Translations under genes and position numbers: made by a program
Source of the DNA: Macquaria australasica
Lineage: Eukaryota; Chordata; Actinopteri; Centrarchiformes; Percichthyidae
Assembly (NCBI GenBank): GCA_005408345.1
Contig: SEMN01000102.1
Span: forward strand, 372,001 to 436,000
Length of the DNA: 64,000 nt
Direction: 5' to 3'
Part shown: positions 1 to 11,949 of the stretch, piece by piece
Layout of the letters: each line of letters opens with the position of its first letter
Numbering within the stretch: the stretch's first letter is position 1
Notes under the pieces: model-generated
The model's input: the letters and a program-made list of their open reading frames with translations, nothing else
The model's database searches: none
Told to the model about the DNA's origin: nothing

Positions 1-1559
1 CCACCCAAAATCTATCTTGTCAGTATCAAACACCCTTGTAGGCTTAAAGGTGGCTGTAAAAAGTTTGCAGTTTTTCTCCACAGAGAGCTGTGGCTGCAGT
101 CAGCTTGAATTGAATCAGTTACAATGGAACAACAGAATTAACTATAGACGTTTTCACCACAGAATGCAAATAACAAAACTTCAATAGAAACCTCTAAAAC
201 CACTCCTGCAATATATTCAATTTCCTAACTGTCCATATACATATATATATATACTCAGTAGTTTCTTTTGTGTGAGAGAATGTGTATTTAGCCATAGTAA
301 AATATGACTGTTTGGAACATAGTGAGATTAAAAAAGAACAGTGAAGAAATGGATTGCGCTGCAATGTGGTTTGAGAAGTTTTAATGATACTTTTTTTTCC
401 CATTGTGTCAACTTCATCATGCCATCATGTCCGTCTCGGCCGCAGCTGCTGTTCTACAGCTTCTGTTCTCTATCAATGTGGAAATAAAAACAAATTCAAG
501 TGTAATTTCAGCACAGGGCGTCACATGGAGAAGAGACTCAACATTTAGAACTCTTCCACCAGGAAGTGTGAGATCTCCACCAGGATAAATACAGAGGACT
601 TCCTGTCAAAAATCAGAACTCGGATGTGTGACAAAAAGGGTCAATTTGACAATAACATGTCCGATGGATAAGTCAGTCAAAACAGTTCATCAGATTGTTG
701 TATAATGCAGAAAAAGAATCTTTAAAAACGATTATGTTTGCTTGTAGAAACAACCCCCTGCAACAATTCAACTTGTCATGGAACCATGGTACCTGACAGT
801 GAGCAACTTGGGCATGAAACAACACAAAAGTGACTTTTTTTTGGTTACAGTCCCCAAGTAAAGTCTTTTTATAGCGCACATTTAAAAACAACAGATGTTG
901 ACCAAAGTACTTAACAGAGAAATTAGAAATGCATTTAAATAATAAAAATGATAATGGAGTCTGGTCCTGAGCCATAGCTGTTTTTAGCCTTTTGTACTAG
1001 GTTGTTCATTTGGCTCACTTTTTGTTATTGGCACTGTAGTTACACGTAAAGTTTTACTTACTTAGTGATGTGAAAGACGTTGGAATTAATTGGGGCTGGC
1101 AGCTACACAGTTTATTATATCATACTATTGCAGTATTCTAAAAGAGTCTTTTGTAGTATGTCTCTTAGAGTATATTTTAATCTCAGCCAAATCTGTATGC
1201 TTATAATTACATTTCCTACTTAGCTTTATTACTTTTTGTCCCCAACACGGCCACTTATACTGTAGTTCTTGATACCTCAACAGTCAGCAGTTCAAAATGT
1301 CACCGATTTACAATATATTAAAGTATTTACAACGTGCCTGCTGTGTGCTTTGCAGATCTGTGTTTAGTGCAGACTGCTACACCTTATGGTCATGTTGGGT
1401 ACCCCACCCAGAAAAACTAAATGTCTGCCTTCTGGCTTTATTTTGGCGTTGAGTCTGTTGTGTCAGAAATAGGATAATAAAAATATAAACACTGAATAGA
1501 GAGCTAGAAGATAAACACAATAAATAAGTGGAGGAGGAAAGTACTTTTTCATGTGAGTG
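1..1559. other. AT-rich non-coding DNA, nothing identified
   Basis: No recognisable gene or repeat family was seen. The open frames here are short, lack codon structure and have no domain. A small TA run lies near 239-253. Confidence 0.5.
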
Positions 1560-1830
1560 TCTGAGTCATTGTTCTTTGGGTTCATGTTTTATGTGGATGA
1601 TGGCGCCGGCCCGCGTGATTGTGCCTCTCCTCATTGTTCTCGTTGATTTACAGCACCAGTACAATGGTGTAATAGGAGTTTGGCTTTGCTGCTTGAGAAG
1701 AGGTTTTTGAGTAATGCAAGCGGGGTCTTTTGTTTGTGAGCTTGATTGCGAGGAGTGGGGAAGCCTTGGAGCTGTCATCCCAATAAAGAAAGCTCCTCTG
1801 TACAGCGTTAACACCACCATCCAATCAAAA
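1560..1830. promoter_or_regulatory. Candidate conserved regulatory block
   Basis: This repeat-free block has balanced base composition between AT-rich flanks. It contains homeodomain- and SOX-like words such as TCATTGTTCT and TTGATTT, and no simple repeats. Overlapping short frames on both strands have no recognisable protein. The regulatory call is inference; an exon of an unrecognised transcript cannot be excluded. Confidence 0.25.
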
Positions 1831-2059
1831 GGGGGAAAAAAACAGATTTAGTTCACTGCTGTTTGCTTTTCACACAGAAAGGCCATGCATTAATGGAAAT
1901 CCAAATATTCCAGCATTACCAGAGGATGATAATGTAAATTCAAGTTAATATTGGTACAATGTGTGTGTGACAGTTTGCCATAATGCGCTCTTCCTGGATT
2001 AGTCATTCATTAAACAGGTTTGCCATGCAAAGCCACTGTCAGATTTTTGTCAAGGAGGA

Positions 2060-2560
2060 CAGAAAAAGGGAGAAGACAGTGCCAGCAGAAGCTCTTACAA
2101 TTAAATTCTGCCGCCTGATTACGGTGACCAGTTTAATCTCGAGTATGTGAGTTCCTCTGTAGATTTGGAGCAACAATTATTTGCAATAATAGAACAGAAC
2201 AGACAGGCGAAACAAAAGACTGTATTAAAGCGCTCTGTTTGGTTTAAAAGAAGCTGGGAAGCATTGTCGGGAAAATGATGTTGTTTCACATTAGATGGTT
2301 TAGAATAACAACATCTATTTATACCTCTTTTTTACTCCTTCAATGTGGCGTCTATTTACTTTGCAGTGTTCTATAAAATGGGATGTGAGAAAAGGGATCA
2401 AGCGCCATTGTGTTTAGTGTGCAGAGATCTCGCAGAGATTTATAGCTTTTGTCTTGAATATGCATTTATTGTGTTCAAATATTAGGAGTCTGTGCACATT
2501 TAATATTCAGTGTACTGCTAACATTCATCAAAGTGGTTCTCTTTCGCTCTTATATAGTGA
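2060..2560. promoter_or_regulatory. Candidate conserved regulatory block
   Basis: A repeat-free stretch with an octamer-like AATATGCATTTATTG near 2457-2471 and a short CTCGCAGAGAT segment near 2429-2439. It holds no open frame of note. Composition resembles teleost conserved non-coding elements, but conservation was not measured. Confidence 0.25.
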
Positions 2561-3008
2561 CCATTTCCTACTGGAAATATTTTCATATAAATGTTTAATT
2601 TTAGGTCATTAACTTGCTTAAACTCTATTTTTAAGATATTTTTTTCTCTTCAATTTGGGTCATTTGTCTTCATGATGACTGTGATTAAATCTTGATGAAG
2701 TTCATTGATGTTAACATGCTAGAAATATTTCCCAAAATGCAACATGGAGGACTACTAGTTCCAGACTCCCTTCCTTTTTTCTTTTTTTTCTTGTCTTGTG
2801 TGTGTTCATATGTATCATTCTGGCCTTTCTATCTTATAAATTATTAGTGAAAACAACATCAAAATGTTAATTCACACCTTTAGGGACTGCAGCAGGTATA
2901 GATGGACCTACGTCATTTAAAATGGGTCTTGTCCTAACATTATAAAATGGCCAGGTCCCATACCTTTCTAATATTATTCATATATTATAGAACCTTTCAA
3001 AATGGGAA

Positions 3009-3033
3009 ACACACACACACACACACACACACA
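3009..3033. repeat. (AC)n microsatellite
   Basis: An uninterrupted AC dinucleotide run of about 12 units, visible directly. Confidence 0.9.
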
Positions 3034-3389
3034 AAATAAAACAACAATATTTTTTTCTAACCAAAATGTAGCTCTTATGTTAAAATGCATTAAACTAATA
3101 CAAAAGTGCAACCCCTGTTTACACAAACAGCAGGTTCAGTCTGCACTCTGTCTGCTCAGCTCCCTCTAGAGTCAGCAATGCATGTGGGCTCAAATGCTGG
3201 TCTTCCCAAGAATCTTCATACAAAGCATGGTCAGTGTAATCTTCAAACTGCACATTAGTTTGAATCCAAAAAAAAAAAACACTTCACACACCATGAAACA
3301 TTTAAATCAAGCATTTTCCCCCAAAACCAGATTACAAGTCTGATTTCAGGCTCTTTATCTGACTACTGTACACACAGCAGCATGGTAGT

Positions 3390-3417
<28 letters not shown>
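3390..3417. repeat. (CA)n microsatellite
   Basis: An uninterrupted CA dinucleotide run of about 14 units. Confidence 0.9.
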
Positions 3418-3421
<4 letters not shown>

Positions 3422-3866
3422 CTTGAAGGATACAAATCACTGATGAAAAATAAAGATCAACACAGCTGCCATGCACTATTATGATACAAAATGTAGTTTG
3501 GGCTTATCTCAGTGATAACAAATGACACAGACACAAACATTTAACAACTTTAAATATTCCAAAAATATGCTGTTATATCACCTGATGTGACAAGAGCTCT
3601 AAGAACGAACAATTCTCTGTGATCCCATGACCCTGTGCAGTGTGGCTGAAGTTTAACTTCTTCATCATTGTGCATTACATTTATTATTTTATGTCATCAG
3701 GTTTGGTACATAATGGAAAATGGCCTCCTGTCCAAGAATATAGAAGTTAGACATGTATCTGATGTTTTCACTCTTGCTAAGACCTAAGCTACTTTTCAGC
3801 ATCACATGCACATCACATGATTCAATTCACATGATGAGTAAACTTGGCTTTGAGAAGAAATTACAG

Positions 3867-4760
3867 CAGTGGTGGAAAGTATCTCAGTATATTTATAAAC
3901 TATGAATGTCTTCCAGGAGAGACTGTCTGAAAATGTGCACCATTAACCCCATATTTTAATTTCTATTTGTATTTTTATGAAACATTTTTATAGATTAAAC
4001 AACCCAACGTCATATAAGGTAAAGTAAACATAAGTAAAGCATATCAGTAAAATGACCTCAACTGATCACCTCAGCTGCCTACAACATTAAAATGCTGCTT
4101 ACACATTCAAAGAACTCCACCAATTTAGCACTTCTAAAACAGTGTCGGACTCACAATGAACAGTTCAAAAAAAGTAAAATTCTTCTTTCTTGTCAAAATC
4201 TGGCATTACCCACAATGCAACTCAACTGCTGACAGTTGGGTCGGAGATTCGGGTGTGTTTTGCTAGTAGCGGCCAATGTAGCCCTGTGCTGCTAGCCTCA
4301 GGAGGGGTTATAGAGGTCTAGTAAGCCCCCAGGCTTTTTTTTTCTCCCGCTGGAACCACAAAAGACTTTATACAACTTCTATGCAGTAGTACGTGTAAAA
4401 TTCATGGAGTTCCCCTTTAATGCATCAATAAAAAATACTCCACTAATATAAAATATAAAATAATATAACTGAGAGGGTTTATTCTGCACAATGAATACTT
4501 ACTTTGCTGACAATACTTCTGTACTTTTACTTAAACCTACATTAACTTATTTGTTTGGCCCTTGGGGGCAGCAGAGACGAGCTTTAAACACAACACTGAC
4601 ATTAGCAACTTTTAAATTTATATGGCGAATGTAAAAATATTGATTATAGCACCTTTAAGTACAATTTTGAATGCAGGACATTAACTCGTAACTTGTACTT
4701 TTACACTGTGGTATTACATTTTTACTCTAGTGAGGGATCAGAGTACTTCTTCCACCACTG
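3867..4760 (+). mobile_element. hAT-type MITE with perfect 8-bp target duplication
   Basis: The element begins CAGTGGTGGAAAGTA and ends CTTCTTCCACCACTG, so the termini are inverted repeats. It is flanked on both sides by AATTACAG (3859-3866 and 4761-4768), a perfect 8-bp duplication of the length hAT transposases make. Internal phrases such as TTAAACAACCCAACGT and CTTCTGTACTTTTACTTAA match my memory of a very common percomorph non-autonomous hAT family. There is no transposase frame. A second element interrupts it at about 4106-4420. Confidence 0.8.
4106..4420 (+). mobile_element. MITE nested inside the hAT element, probably piggyBac-like
   Basis: The ends are inverted: AAAGAACTCCACC at about 4109-4121 and TGGAGTTCCCCTTT near 4405-4418. 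The right edge is followed by TTTAA and the left edge is preceded by TTC, consistent with a decayed TTAA target as used by piggyBac elements. The surrounding hAT sequence reads continuously if this block is removed (GCTTACACATT to TGCATCAATA). It has no coding capacity. The family call is from memory of AAAGGGGAACTCCACC-ended fish MITEs. Confidence 0.6.
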
Positions 4761-5099
4761 AATTACAGTATTTCTTAAGTTATTAAGTATTTACAAAAGA
4801 TGAAAACTGCAGGCTTAGTCATATTATTATGAAGTCTGGCCAAAATACCACTTTACATAATTCTTGTTTATATCTGATTCATGCATTTTTTTCCCCCTAC
4901 AGTCACATTTGTTCAAGGATTTTCTGTAGGGTACAGCTAGTCCCTTATTCATTTTGAAAGAAATAACGAGCTACAGTGTACCTGTTTGGATAAAAAACGG
5001 CACATAATAATATAAGTTTCTTTGACTGCTTTTGTCATCATTGCCTTCAGGACACACACGCATCATAAATACTCCATACATCCTCTCATACAATTCTGG
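4761..5099. other. AT-rich non-coding DNA, nothing identified
   Basis: Only the right copy of the hAT target duplication at 4761-4768 is notable here. Confidence 0.5.
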
Positions 5100-5410
5100 C
5101 TTTGGGTGTGCGCTGTTTGTCACTCTTTGGAATTGATAAAAAAAGATTGGTCTCTGGAGAATGTGTTGTTACTGTCATAAAGGGAAGGCCATGTCCACAT
5201 TATTATTTTTCTCATTGCGGACAGCAGTGTGGGGCTTTTCAGAGCACTTTAATCTGCTCTCCAGCCGGACACGTGGGACTTGGCCTTGCCCCCTCGTCAC
5301 CCCCAGCAGACTCGTGGTGGTAAATATCAGATGGGGCCTCTGCTGCCGCACAGGAACGATACGATCAGCATTCAGAACAATACGCAACATAATAGGAGTT
5401 TTTCAACTGG
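5100..5410. promoter_or_regulatory. Candidate conserved regulatory block
   Basis: A higher-GC, repeat-free block between AT-rich DNA. Overlapping short frames run on both strands (5102-5448 plus, 5175-5390 minus), as expected when stop codons are rare by composition rather than by coding selection. No domain is recognisable. The regulatory call is inference. Confidence 0.25.
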
Positions 5411-5935
5411 TGGTTATGGGCAGAAAGTGGGTTGAAGGACCGTTCTGACACACAGACGTGACTGATAAAAAAAATATAAAAATCCTCTCTGACTTTTATA
5501 TCCCCAATAGAAACCAGAATGTAAATCTACTGTATCTGCAGTTTTGTGATTTTGTGAACTTCTGCCACACATGCATGTTTGGGAGGTCAAGTTATTTTTC
5601 ATTGGAGTCTTCTGACCTCTCAGTTATAGGAATACATTTTCCTTTTCTACTTTTTGGATCTCTTTACTTAAACCTGCAGCTGTAGGAAACTTCCTGGACC
5701 CTAAAGTGGTCATGTTTTGATGAATATCACACAACCTTCTCCATAACCATTCATTATCATATGACCAAACTGCAGATGATATGGCCTTGGTGTAAATTGT
5801 TCGCTAACCACCCATCACTGAAAATAGCAAATATCAGTTCTTATCAGTTTACCTATTCATGTTTTATTTGCTTTTTGACTATTCAAATTAACTTTTTGAA
5901 TAGCTTTCAAATGACTTGCATGCGTTACATAACTG
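5411..5935. other. Non-coding DNA, nothing identified
   Basis: No repeat family or credible exon was seen. Confidence 0.45.
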
Positions 5936-5943
5936 TATTGCAG

Positions 5944-6290
5944 AGTAGGGCTGCATCTAACAATTATTTTCATTATTGCTTAATCGTTATCGATAATTGT
6001 TATAGTTCAGTCTATAAAATGTAAAATGTAAAATTGTAAAAAAAACGCTCATCACAATTACCCGGAACCCAAAGTGACGTTTCCAAATAGCTTCTTTTGT
6101 CCTACCAACAGTCCAAAACCCAAAGACTCTTCATGTACTGTCAGAAAAGAAAAGCAGCAAATCCTCACATTTTAGAAGCTGGAACCAGCAAATATTTGAC
6201 ATTTTTGCTTGAAAAATGACTGAAATGATTAATAGATTATCAAAATAGTTGGCAATTAATTTTCTCTCAATCGACTAATCTCTGCAGCTT
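5944..6290 (+). mobile_element. AGGGCTGCA-family MITE, copy 1 of a back-to-back pair
   Basis: The copy begins AGTAGGGCTGCATCTAACAA and runs through AATAGTTGGCAATTAATTTT to end TCTGCAGCTT. Internal phrases (CCTACCAACAGTCCAAAACC, TTAGAAGCTGGAACCAGC) match a very abundant teleost MITE with AATCGATTAATC-rich ends. Exact 8-bp repeats of TATTGCAG flank it at 5936-5943 and 6291-6298. No transposase is encoded. Confidence 0.7.
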
Positions 6291-6298
6291 TATTGCAG

Positions 6299-6584
6299 AG
6301 CTGAAACAATCACTTATTTGATTCATTGTTTGCATATATAATATTTACATGTTTAAATTTCTTGAATTTGAGAATTTGCTGCCTTTTTATGTCAGTGTAA
6401 ATTGGGTTTTGGAATGTTGGTCGGACAAAACAAGTACTTTGAAGATGTCACTTTAGGCTCTGGGAAGGCATTTTTCACAGTTTTTTTACATTTTATAGAC
6501 CAGTATCGACAAGTATTGATCAATGAGTAAAATAAAATTGATAGATTGATCGATAACGAAAAATCATTATTTGCAGCCCTACTG
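6299..6584 (-). mobile_element. AGGGCTGCA-family MITE, copy 2 in opposite orientation
   Basis: Read on the minus strand it begins CAGTAGGGCTGCAAATAATG and contains GTCCGACCAACATTCCAAAA, the same family as copy 1. On the plus strand it lies between TATTGCAG (6291-6298) and TATTGCAT (6585-6592). The short minus-strand frame at 6392-6592 is translated repeat, not a gene. Confidence 0.7.
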
Positions 6585-6749
6585 TATTGCATGTAACCTG
6601 ATAAAAAAAATATACAAAAATGTGTAAAAATTGAAAGAGAAGAAACAACAACGTTCTAAAATCTTGCTGTTATGTTATAAAATGCAAGACAAAAAGCTAC
6701 AAAACACTACAAATGCAGCTGAATAATAGTTTTCCTTTCATACTGACTG

Positions 6750-7110
6750 ACACTTATTGTTATTCCTATTTGAGCACCGTTTTGTTATTAATCAGTCAGG
6801 TCATGTGGTGAGTGCTGTCACTGCTGAAATAGCTTTAATATGGACTACCCCTCTGGGACAAACTTGGTCATTAACTGTAATGCCATTTTCTGCTACAGAA
6901 ACCTTCCGCCCTCCCTTCTCACCCCCTTCATTGATTCCAAAATCAAGAGGCAAACGACTCCCAAGACATTTAAGCACACTCAGTTCCCCTCCTTGGAAAC
7001 TAAAGGGGCTGGATCAAGTCTTTTGTCTGAACTCTGACCTGCTATTCCTCTGCACATAATCTCAGTCCGCCTGAGGACACGGGACTCACTTCACCTAGAC
7101 TGACTGTCTT
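6750..7110. promoter_or_regulatory. Candidate conserved regulatory block
   Basis: A repeat-free block with phrases such as GGGACAAACTTGGTCATTAA and TTTCTGCTACAGAAACC. Two overlapping plus-strand frames (6757-7059 and 6840-7037) have no recognisable protein features. Inference only. Confidence 0.25.
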
Positions 7111-7629
7111 AAACAATTTGCGCCTTGTTAAGAGCACGTGGGCACATCATTTATGGGGGTAAGGAGGGAGGGCTGAAGGGCATTGAGAGAGAAAGGCAAA
7201 AAAGCCCGTGATGAAGACAAGGGAAGGACAGGTCAAATGGCAAGCTACGTCTTTAACATAGCTGTTATTGATTTTAGATTCTCCCCATGGGAGAGACAAA
7301 ACGTCAGATGCACAGTGTGAGTAGTTAGCACCTCTATCTGCGTCTGTGTGTGTGGGGATGTTGGTGGTAAGCAACAGACTGAATGCATTAGGTACACACA
7401 CAATACACATGATTTTATATCTAATGAAATCTCCCATAGGAAGCTGACAGCAGGCATATACTGTATGTGCTGCTCCTCAGATGACGTTATTCCATTTGGG
7501 AGGAGTTGAGGCACAATGTATGTGGCTTGCAAGAAATGATGCATTTAAAGTCAAACTGAAATTAAAATACATTTTTGCTTAGAAATCAGCATTTATAGCA
7601 CATTTGGAGACTGCCCTCCCCAAAAATAC

Positions 7630-8160
7630 ATCGGTATAGGTCGTCTCTGCAGCAGCTTATTACAGCACCCATATTTATGTTTGTGTGTATGGCGACCTCT
7701 AGTGGCTGTAGTAATTATGATGAGAGCAACGGCAGAAGTCCCTTGAGGTATTATAAAGAGCGACAAAGTTCGCATAGGGAGAAGGTCGGGGTGGATGGGT
7801 AGGTCACCCAGGAGACCGCTGTTCATGTCCCGTGTGAAACCAAAAGTCAACCTTGTCACGTCACGTAACTTTACTTACTAGCATCCTTATTTTAACCCAA
7901 ACCATGATATTTTCCTAAAGCTAACCAAGTGATTTTGGTGCCTAAACCTAACCAAACTGCAACCACTCCACAACGTTAACCACATGTTTATTATTGTTAC
8001 CATGACGACCATGGTTCGGTACACCTATATATATGTTGTTTTGGGAGTCATTGGCAAACGACCTATTCTGTCGTTTTTGGAGTCATATCTCCTGCCACCG
8101 GCACTCCTGTGGGTCGTATTAGAGGTTAGGAACAAACGACCTATGTGATCATATGGGTTG
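7630..8160. repeat. Interspersed repeat remnant, class unknown
   Basis: Phrases such as GGTGCCTAAACCTAACCAAA, CAACGTTAACCACATG and the twice-used AACGACCTAT match a dispersed element I remember from percomorph intergenic DNA. No terminal repeats or coding frame were identified, so the boundaries are approximate. Confidence 0.5.
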
Positions 8161-9819
8161 GAGCACTTGTTGCGTATTTGGTGTGTTTGACCTGCGTACT
8201 TATTTAGTCAAAATTGTAATTACCAAAAAGAAGAAATTAAATCTTTTTTATTTTTCTGCCCCCTGCATTAGTGTTCTTACTGACTGACAATGTCAGTCGC
8301 CTACTGGTAATTTAATTTGCACCGTATTTATGTGGGTGGGCACCAAAAATAGTTTGTAACATCCCTTCAATTCCAACGGGCACACAGGCAGTTAACCAGC
8401 TGAGGGGGCCGATCTTGTTAGTCGTTTTGCCCCATATGTGATTTGAACACTTGCGGTGTTGTGTTCAAATCATGGTGAAACGTACAGAGTGCTAAGGTCA
8501 TCGGGCTATCTGTTGCTGTGAGTTTTGAAAGTCTGGTCATTTGCCAGACTTCGCAACAACTGGACACATGGAAGAGAGACAGCTAACGCTAGCTAAACGA
8601 ACACTGCAGGAACTAGGCTAGCTAGCTTGCTACCTTCCATTTTTTCAGAGTGGAATCCAAATCTAACAGCACGATGGGTCCTCCCAAATATTCAGTCAGT
8701 AGTTTACAGCGCATCTCCTAGCATCTCCCAGCTGTCAGTCAACCGCTGACGTCCAAAACCAATTTTATTCTCTTTTAAAACATGGAAAAATATGCTCAAT
8801 AGACTTCAAAACCAGACAGACTTGTGGATACATTGCGTCCCAGAACACCAAAGGAAGTGGTTATAGAGATCTTCTTTGGTACATATGTACAGACTCTTCC
8901 TGCATGATTGGATAGCTGTCATGGTAATACGAGGTGTAAACATGGTATACATGTGTCGTGCCATGCATACTTATTAAGGGTTTAGGAAAGGCCACATCAC
9001 ATTAGTATTTCCTGTAAAGAAGTAATGCACTTGTCAGAATGATTTGTCTCTCAACAGAAAGCATTAATACTGCACTTGAATATATGAACCCAGATCTCTC
9101 TGGCTATCGCAATTCATTAGATTTTAATCAGGCTGCCTTTTGGACAAATTAGACCTGATTGAAACAGTATCAAAGTAGTTCACTGAACTACCGTGTTGAG
9201 CCAATGACGAAAAAGCATGTTGAAATGCTTACCTTTCATTAACTACCAATTCACTATTGTATATTGAAGAGGTCAGAGAGAAATGCCTGTACAAGTACCA
9301 ACAATATATAGGTGTAGTAAATAAAGCATGAAAACCCTCTCTGAAAATAAAATACCACTAATGTCTGTTGAAGTAAGCAATAAGGCATTGAAAATAATCC
9401 ATTTAAGAGAAAAAATATTACCATTTGAAATGGACTCAGCTGTTGTCTGTTAATTAGATGTCCTTGAGAGATATGGGTTGCCTTCAAAAGCAACAATAGA
9501 TCTTTTCATCATTTTTGTATGGCTTTGCAATTTAGGCCTTCCCTTCCAGACTGTTCAAGGCAACCACTAGCCCATCTTTTTTTGTCTTCATCATTTTATA
9601 TCATTTAGAGTCACTGTTATCCTTATCTAGATATTTCAATTACATGGCTTCTTTGCCACAATGTCATTTATTGAATCACTAGTTTGCACAGTATTATTGG
9701 GCCACTCTGTGTGAATAAGTAATGGTTTTGCGGACCACAAAAGCCACCACTCGTGTATCTACAGTATGTGGAGGAGATGTAGCCTCATCGTGGGTTCTTT
9801 CTGTGGTTATCAATAAGGT
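8161..9819. other. Non-coding DNA, possibly with repeat remnants
   Basis: No gene was seen. The part around 8520-8760 (with AGCTAACGCTAGCTAAACG) has the feel of a dispersed repeat but could not be assigned. The rest is AT-rich with only shadow frames. Confidence 0.35.
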
Positions 9820-10052
9820 CTAATATGAATATTATTTCAATAATAATAATGTATCTTAAGGATTACAATTGTTTAAGTGAAAGTATTATCAGTGAAATAT
9901 ACTTATTACAAGTTATATTATATTATTGTATATTATATCATTGGATTATTATTACTACTATTACAAGGAAGTATAAAGCAGCATACTGCAAAAATACTCA
10001 AGTACAAGTACCTCAGACCTGACTATTTGTGCTTTATTATACTCCACCACTG
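9820..10052 (-). mobile_element. Truncated hAT-type MITE (CAGTGGTGGA family)
   Basis: The right edge reads ACTCCACCACTG, the same inverted end as the element at 3867-4760. Interior phrases (AATACTCAAGTACAAGTACC, AAGTATAAAGCAGCATA) are the reverse complement of its left part. The distal end is missing or decayed. Confidence 0.6.
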
Positions 10053-10379
10053 GTGACAGATCCTTAGTTAAGCCCATATTTTGAATGTTACAAAAAAGAC
10101 AGAGCATTACTGTTTGTTAGACTGGATGACAGTTTATTTTGAAATGTATCTTGTGTCCTTGATTATTTAGTATTTTGTCCTATTAGTTGCTGCGACCTAA
10201 AAAATTGGGAGAAATGAGCTCGGAATAACATCAATTGTGAGTCACCGGACCAAATGGTTCTCTCTGTGTGCTATTCACCGTGACATCTTTATTTATGCCA
10301 GAACACCCATAAATCTTGTGATTCCACAATTGCAAATTTTCAGGGATAAATAAATGTTTAGTTGGGTGCATCAAGAACC
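10053..10379. other. Non-coding DNA, nothing identified
   Basis: No repeat or exon could be supported. Confidence 0.4.
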
Positions 10380-10630
10380 AACTTTCTAATGTCTAAGGAG
10401 TTGGGGCTTGACGGCAGTCTGGTGTGCATAAGAGGTTTCCCCTCCCTGAATCAGTAGTGCACAGAGCAGGTTAACAGTCCTGCGCCCAGGGAGATGAAAA
10501 AGCATAAATTAAAGCGCTCCCTCAAGGAGAAGAGGGGGTGCTGGGTTACCAAGGCATTATCAGCGCCGGGTGAGAAGCACACAGAGCTCAGTTTCATCCT
10601 CATGTTCTTTGTTAACACAAAGGCGGTCAC
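10380..10630. promoter_or_regulatory. Candidate conserved regulatory block
   Basis: A repeat-free, moderately GC-rich block containing CCCTGAATCAGTAGTGC and AAAGCATAAATTAAAGCGC. The minus-strand frame at 10451-10636 is unremarkable. It lies at the edge of a 3-kb low-repeat interval. Confidence 0.3.
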
Positions 10631-10859
10631 CTCCATATGAAAGGAAATATAATAACACAGAGACCCTCACACAATGGCGGACTGCTGACAAATTCTCACC
10701 TAATTCTGCCCTCATCTTCACCCATTCTAAACTTGGGCTCTTTCAGGGAGAAGCATCAAGGCTATGGCGATACCGTGCAAAAAAGGCTGTGTGGAATACA
10801 ATATGTTTGCTGATGAAAAAATAGAGCACGGAAAATAAAACAAGCATGCACATGCTCAC

Positions 10860-11600
10860 TTGAGAAATGTTTTAATTATATACAAAAGAATGTAGCTAAT
10901 AAAGGAGGGAATTAAGGCAAATGCTCTGAGCGATTGCGGGAATTTGGCCAAAAGGAAATGAGTTGCCTCACAACCTCTCTATCCCTCTCTCTCTCTCTCT
11001 CTCTCTGTCTCTGTCTCTGTCTCCCTCTCTCTCCCCGCCATTAAAAAGCCTGCAACTTCAAGCAGTTTTTTAATCAGCTAAAAAACATATGTGGCTTTGC
11101 AGCTAAGACAGCTTGCCCAGGCGCTGATAAATGCCTATCACTAATTTGCATACGGTAGAAGCTACCCTTTAATCAGAACCTCTAATCCCTGACGGTATTA
11201 ATGATTTTTTTTCCTCCTCGTATAGTATCATGTTTGCTAATTCCAAAGTGATCAGCTTCTTGTATGCGTCTCTTTTTTTGTGCTGGCATAATGGCCGAGT
11301 TGAGAACTTCTGTTATCCTACTTTGGCACATAATTAGGACTACAAAGGGGGACAAATCGCGCTGAATGGGACTCACAAAGAACAGCTCCTTTTTTCAGCC
11401 CCTTCTTTTCTGCTGAGCTCTCGTTAACAGTTGTGTCACTTCACATATAGCCGCAGAAATGGGTAGAATTTGATGCCAAATCTTGAGTACATGACAGCGC
11501 TTAAGAGTTCTGCCCAGGCACAGAGAAAAATATCAAAATTTACCATGTAATTAGAATGTCTATCACCCCTCGGCTAGTTTAGAGGTTACATTTTCTCCTT
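10860..11600. promoter_or_regulatory. Candidate regulatory block, homeodomain/octamer-word rich
   Basis: Apart from one CT tract, the block is free of repeats. It contains CACTAATTTGCATACGG near 11140-11156, TGGCACATAATTAGG near 11324-11338, and repeated TTAATC and ATTAG words, typical of developmental enhancers. Short overlapping frames carry no domains. Conservation would have to be tested by alignment. Confidence 0.35.
10974..11036. repeat. (CT)n tract with TCTGTC interruptions
   Basis: A pyrimidine-only dinucleotide tract of about 60 bases, interrupted by three TCTGTC-like units. Confidence 0.85.
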
Positions 11601-11949
11601 AAAGTGGCACTCTAGGCTATAAAACATTCCTCTTAATTTCCTCGCTAAGCACCTTGCAGAGTACTTGTATTTGACCTTATTTTCTGTTTTCATAGAAATA
11701 AAGTCCACTCTCACTTTACCGGATTAAAGAAAAAAGACCAAAGTTTGTGATACGTTGAACAACACTAGAGTGATGAGGATCATTGCAATATTAGTAGCAT
11801 AAGCGTAAGTAAAATATTCCTGAAAAAATAAATCAAAAGAGGTATGGGCTATAGTTTTGGGTCATAATACTTTTTGTGTAAGAAGTGGATTAAAAATGAA
11901 AGGGAAAAAGAAACAGAATGTCAACTAGGTACACACGACAGCTGATTTA
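11601..11949. other. AT-rich non-coding DNA, nothing identified
   Basis: A spacer between two candidate regulatory blocks. Confidence 0.4.

Larger units (their letters stand above)
2561..3866. other. AT-rich non-coding DNA with two CA microsatellites
   Basis: No gene was seen. The stretch holds CA runs at about 3009-3033 and 3390-3417 and several homopolymer tracts. Nothing else could be assigned. Confidence 0.5.

Noticed and set aside
3009..3417. Possible regulatory role of two CA microsatellites
   Set aside because: Ordinary dinucleotide repeats with nothing nearby to regulate.
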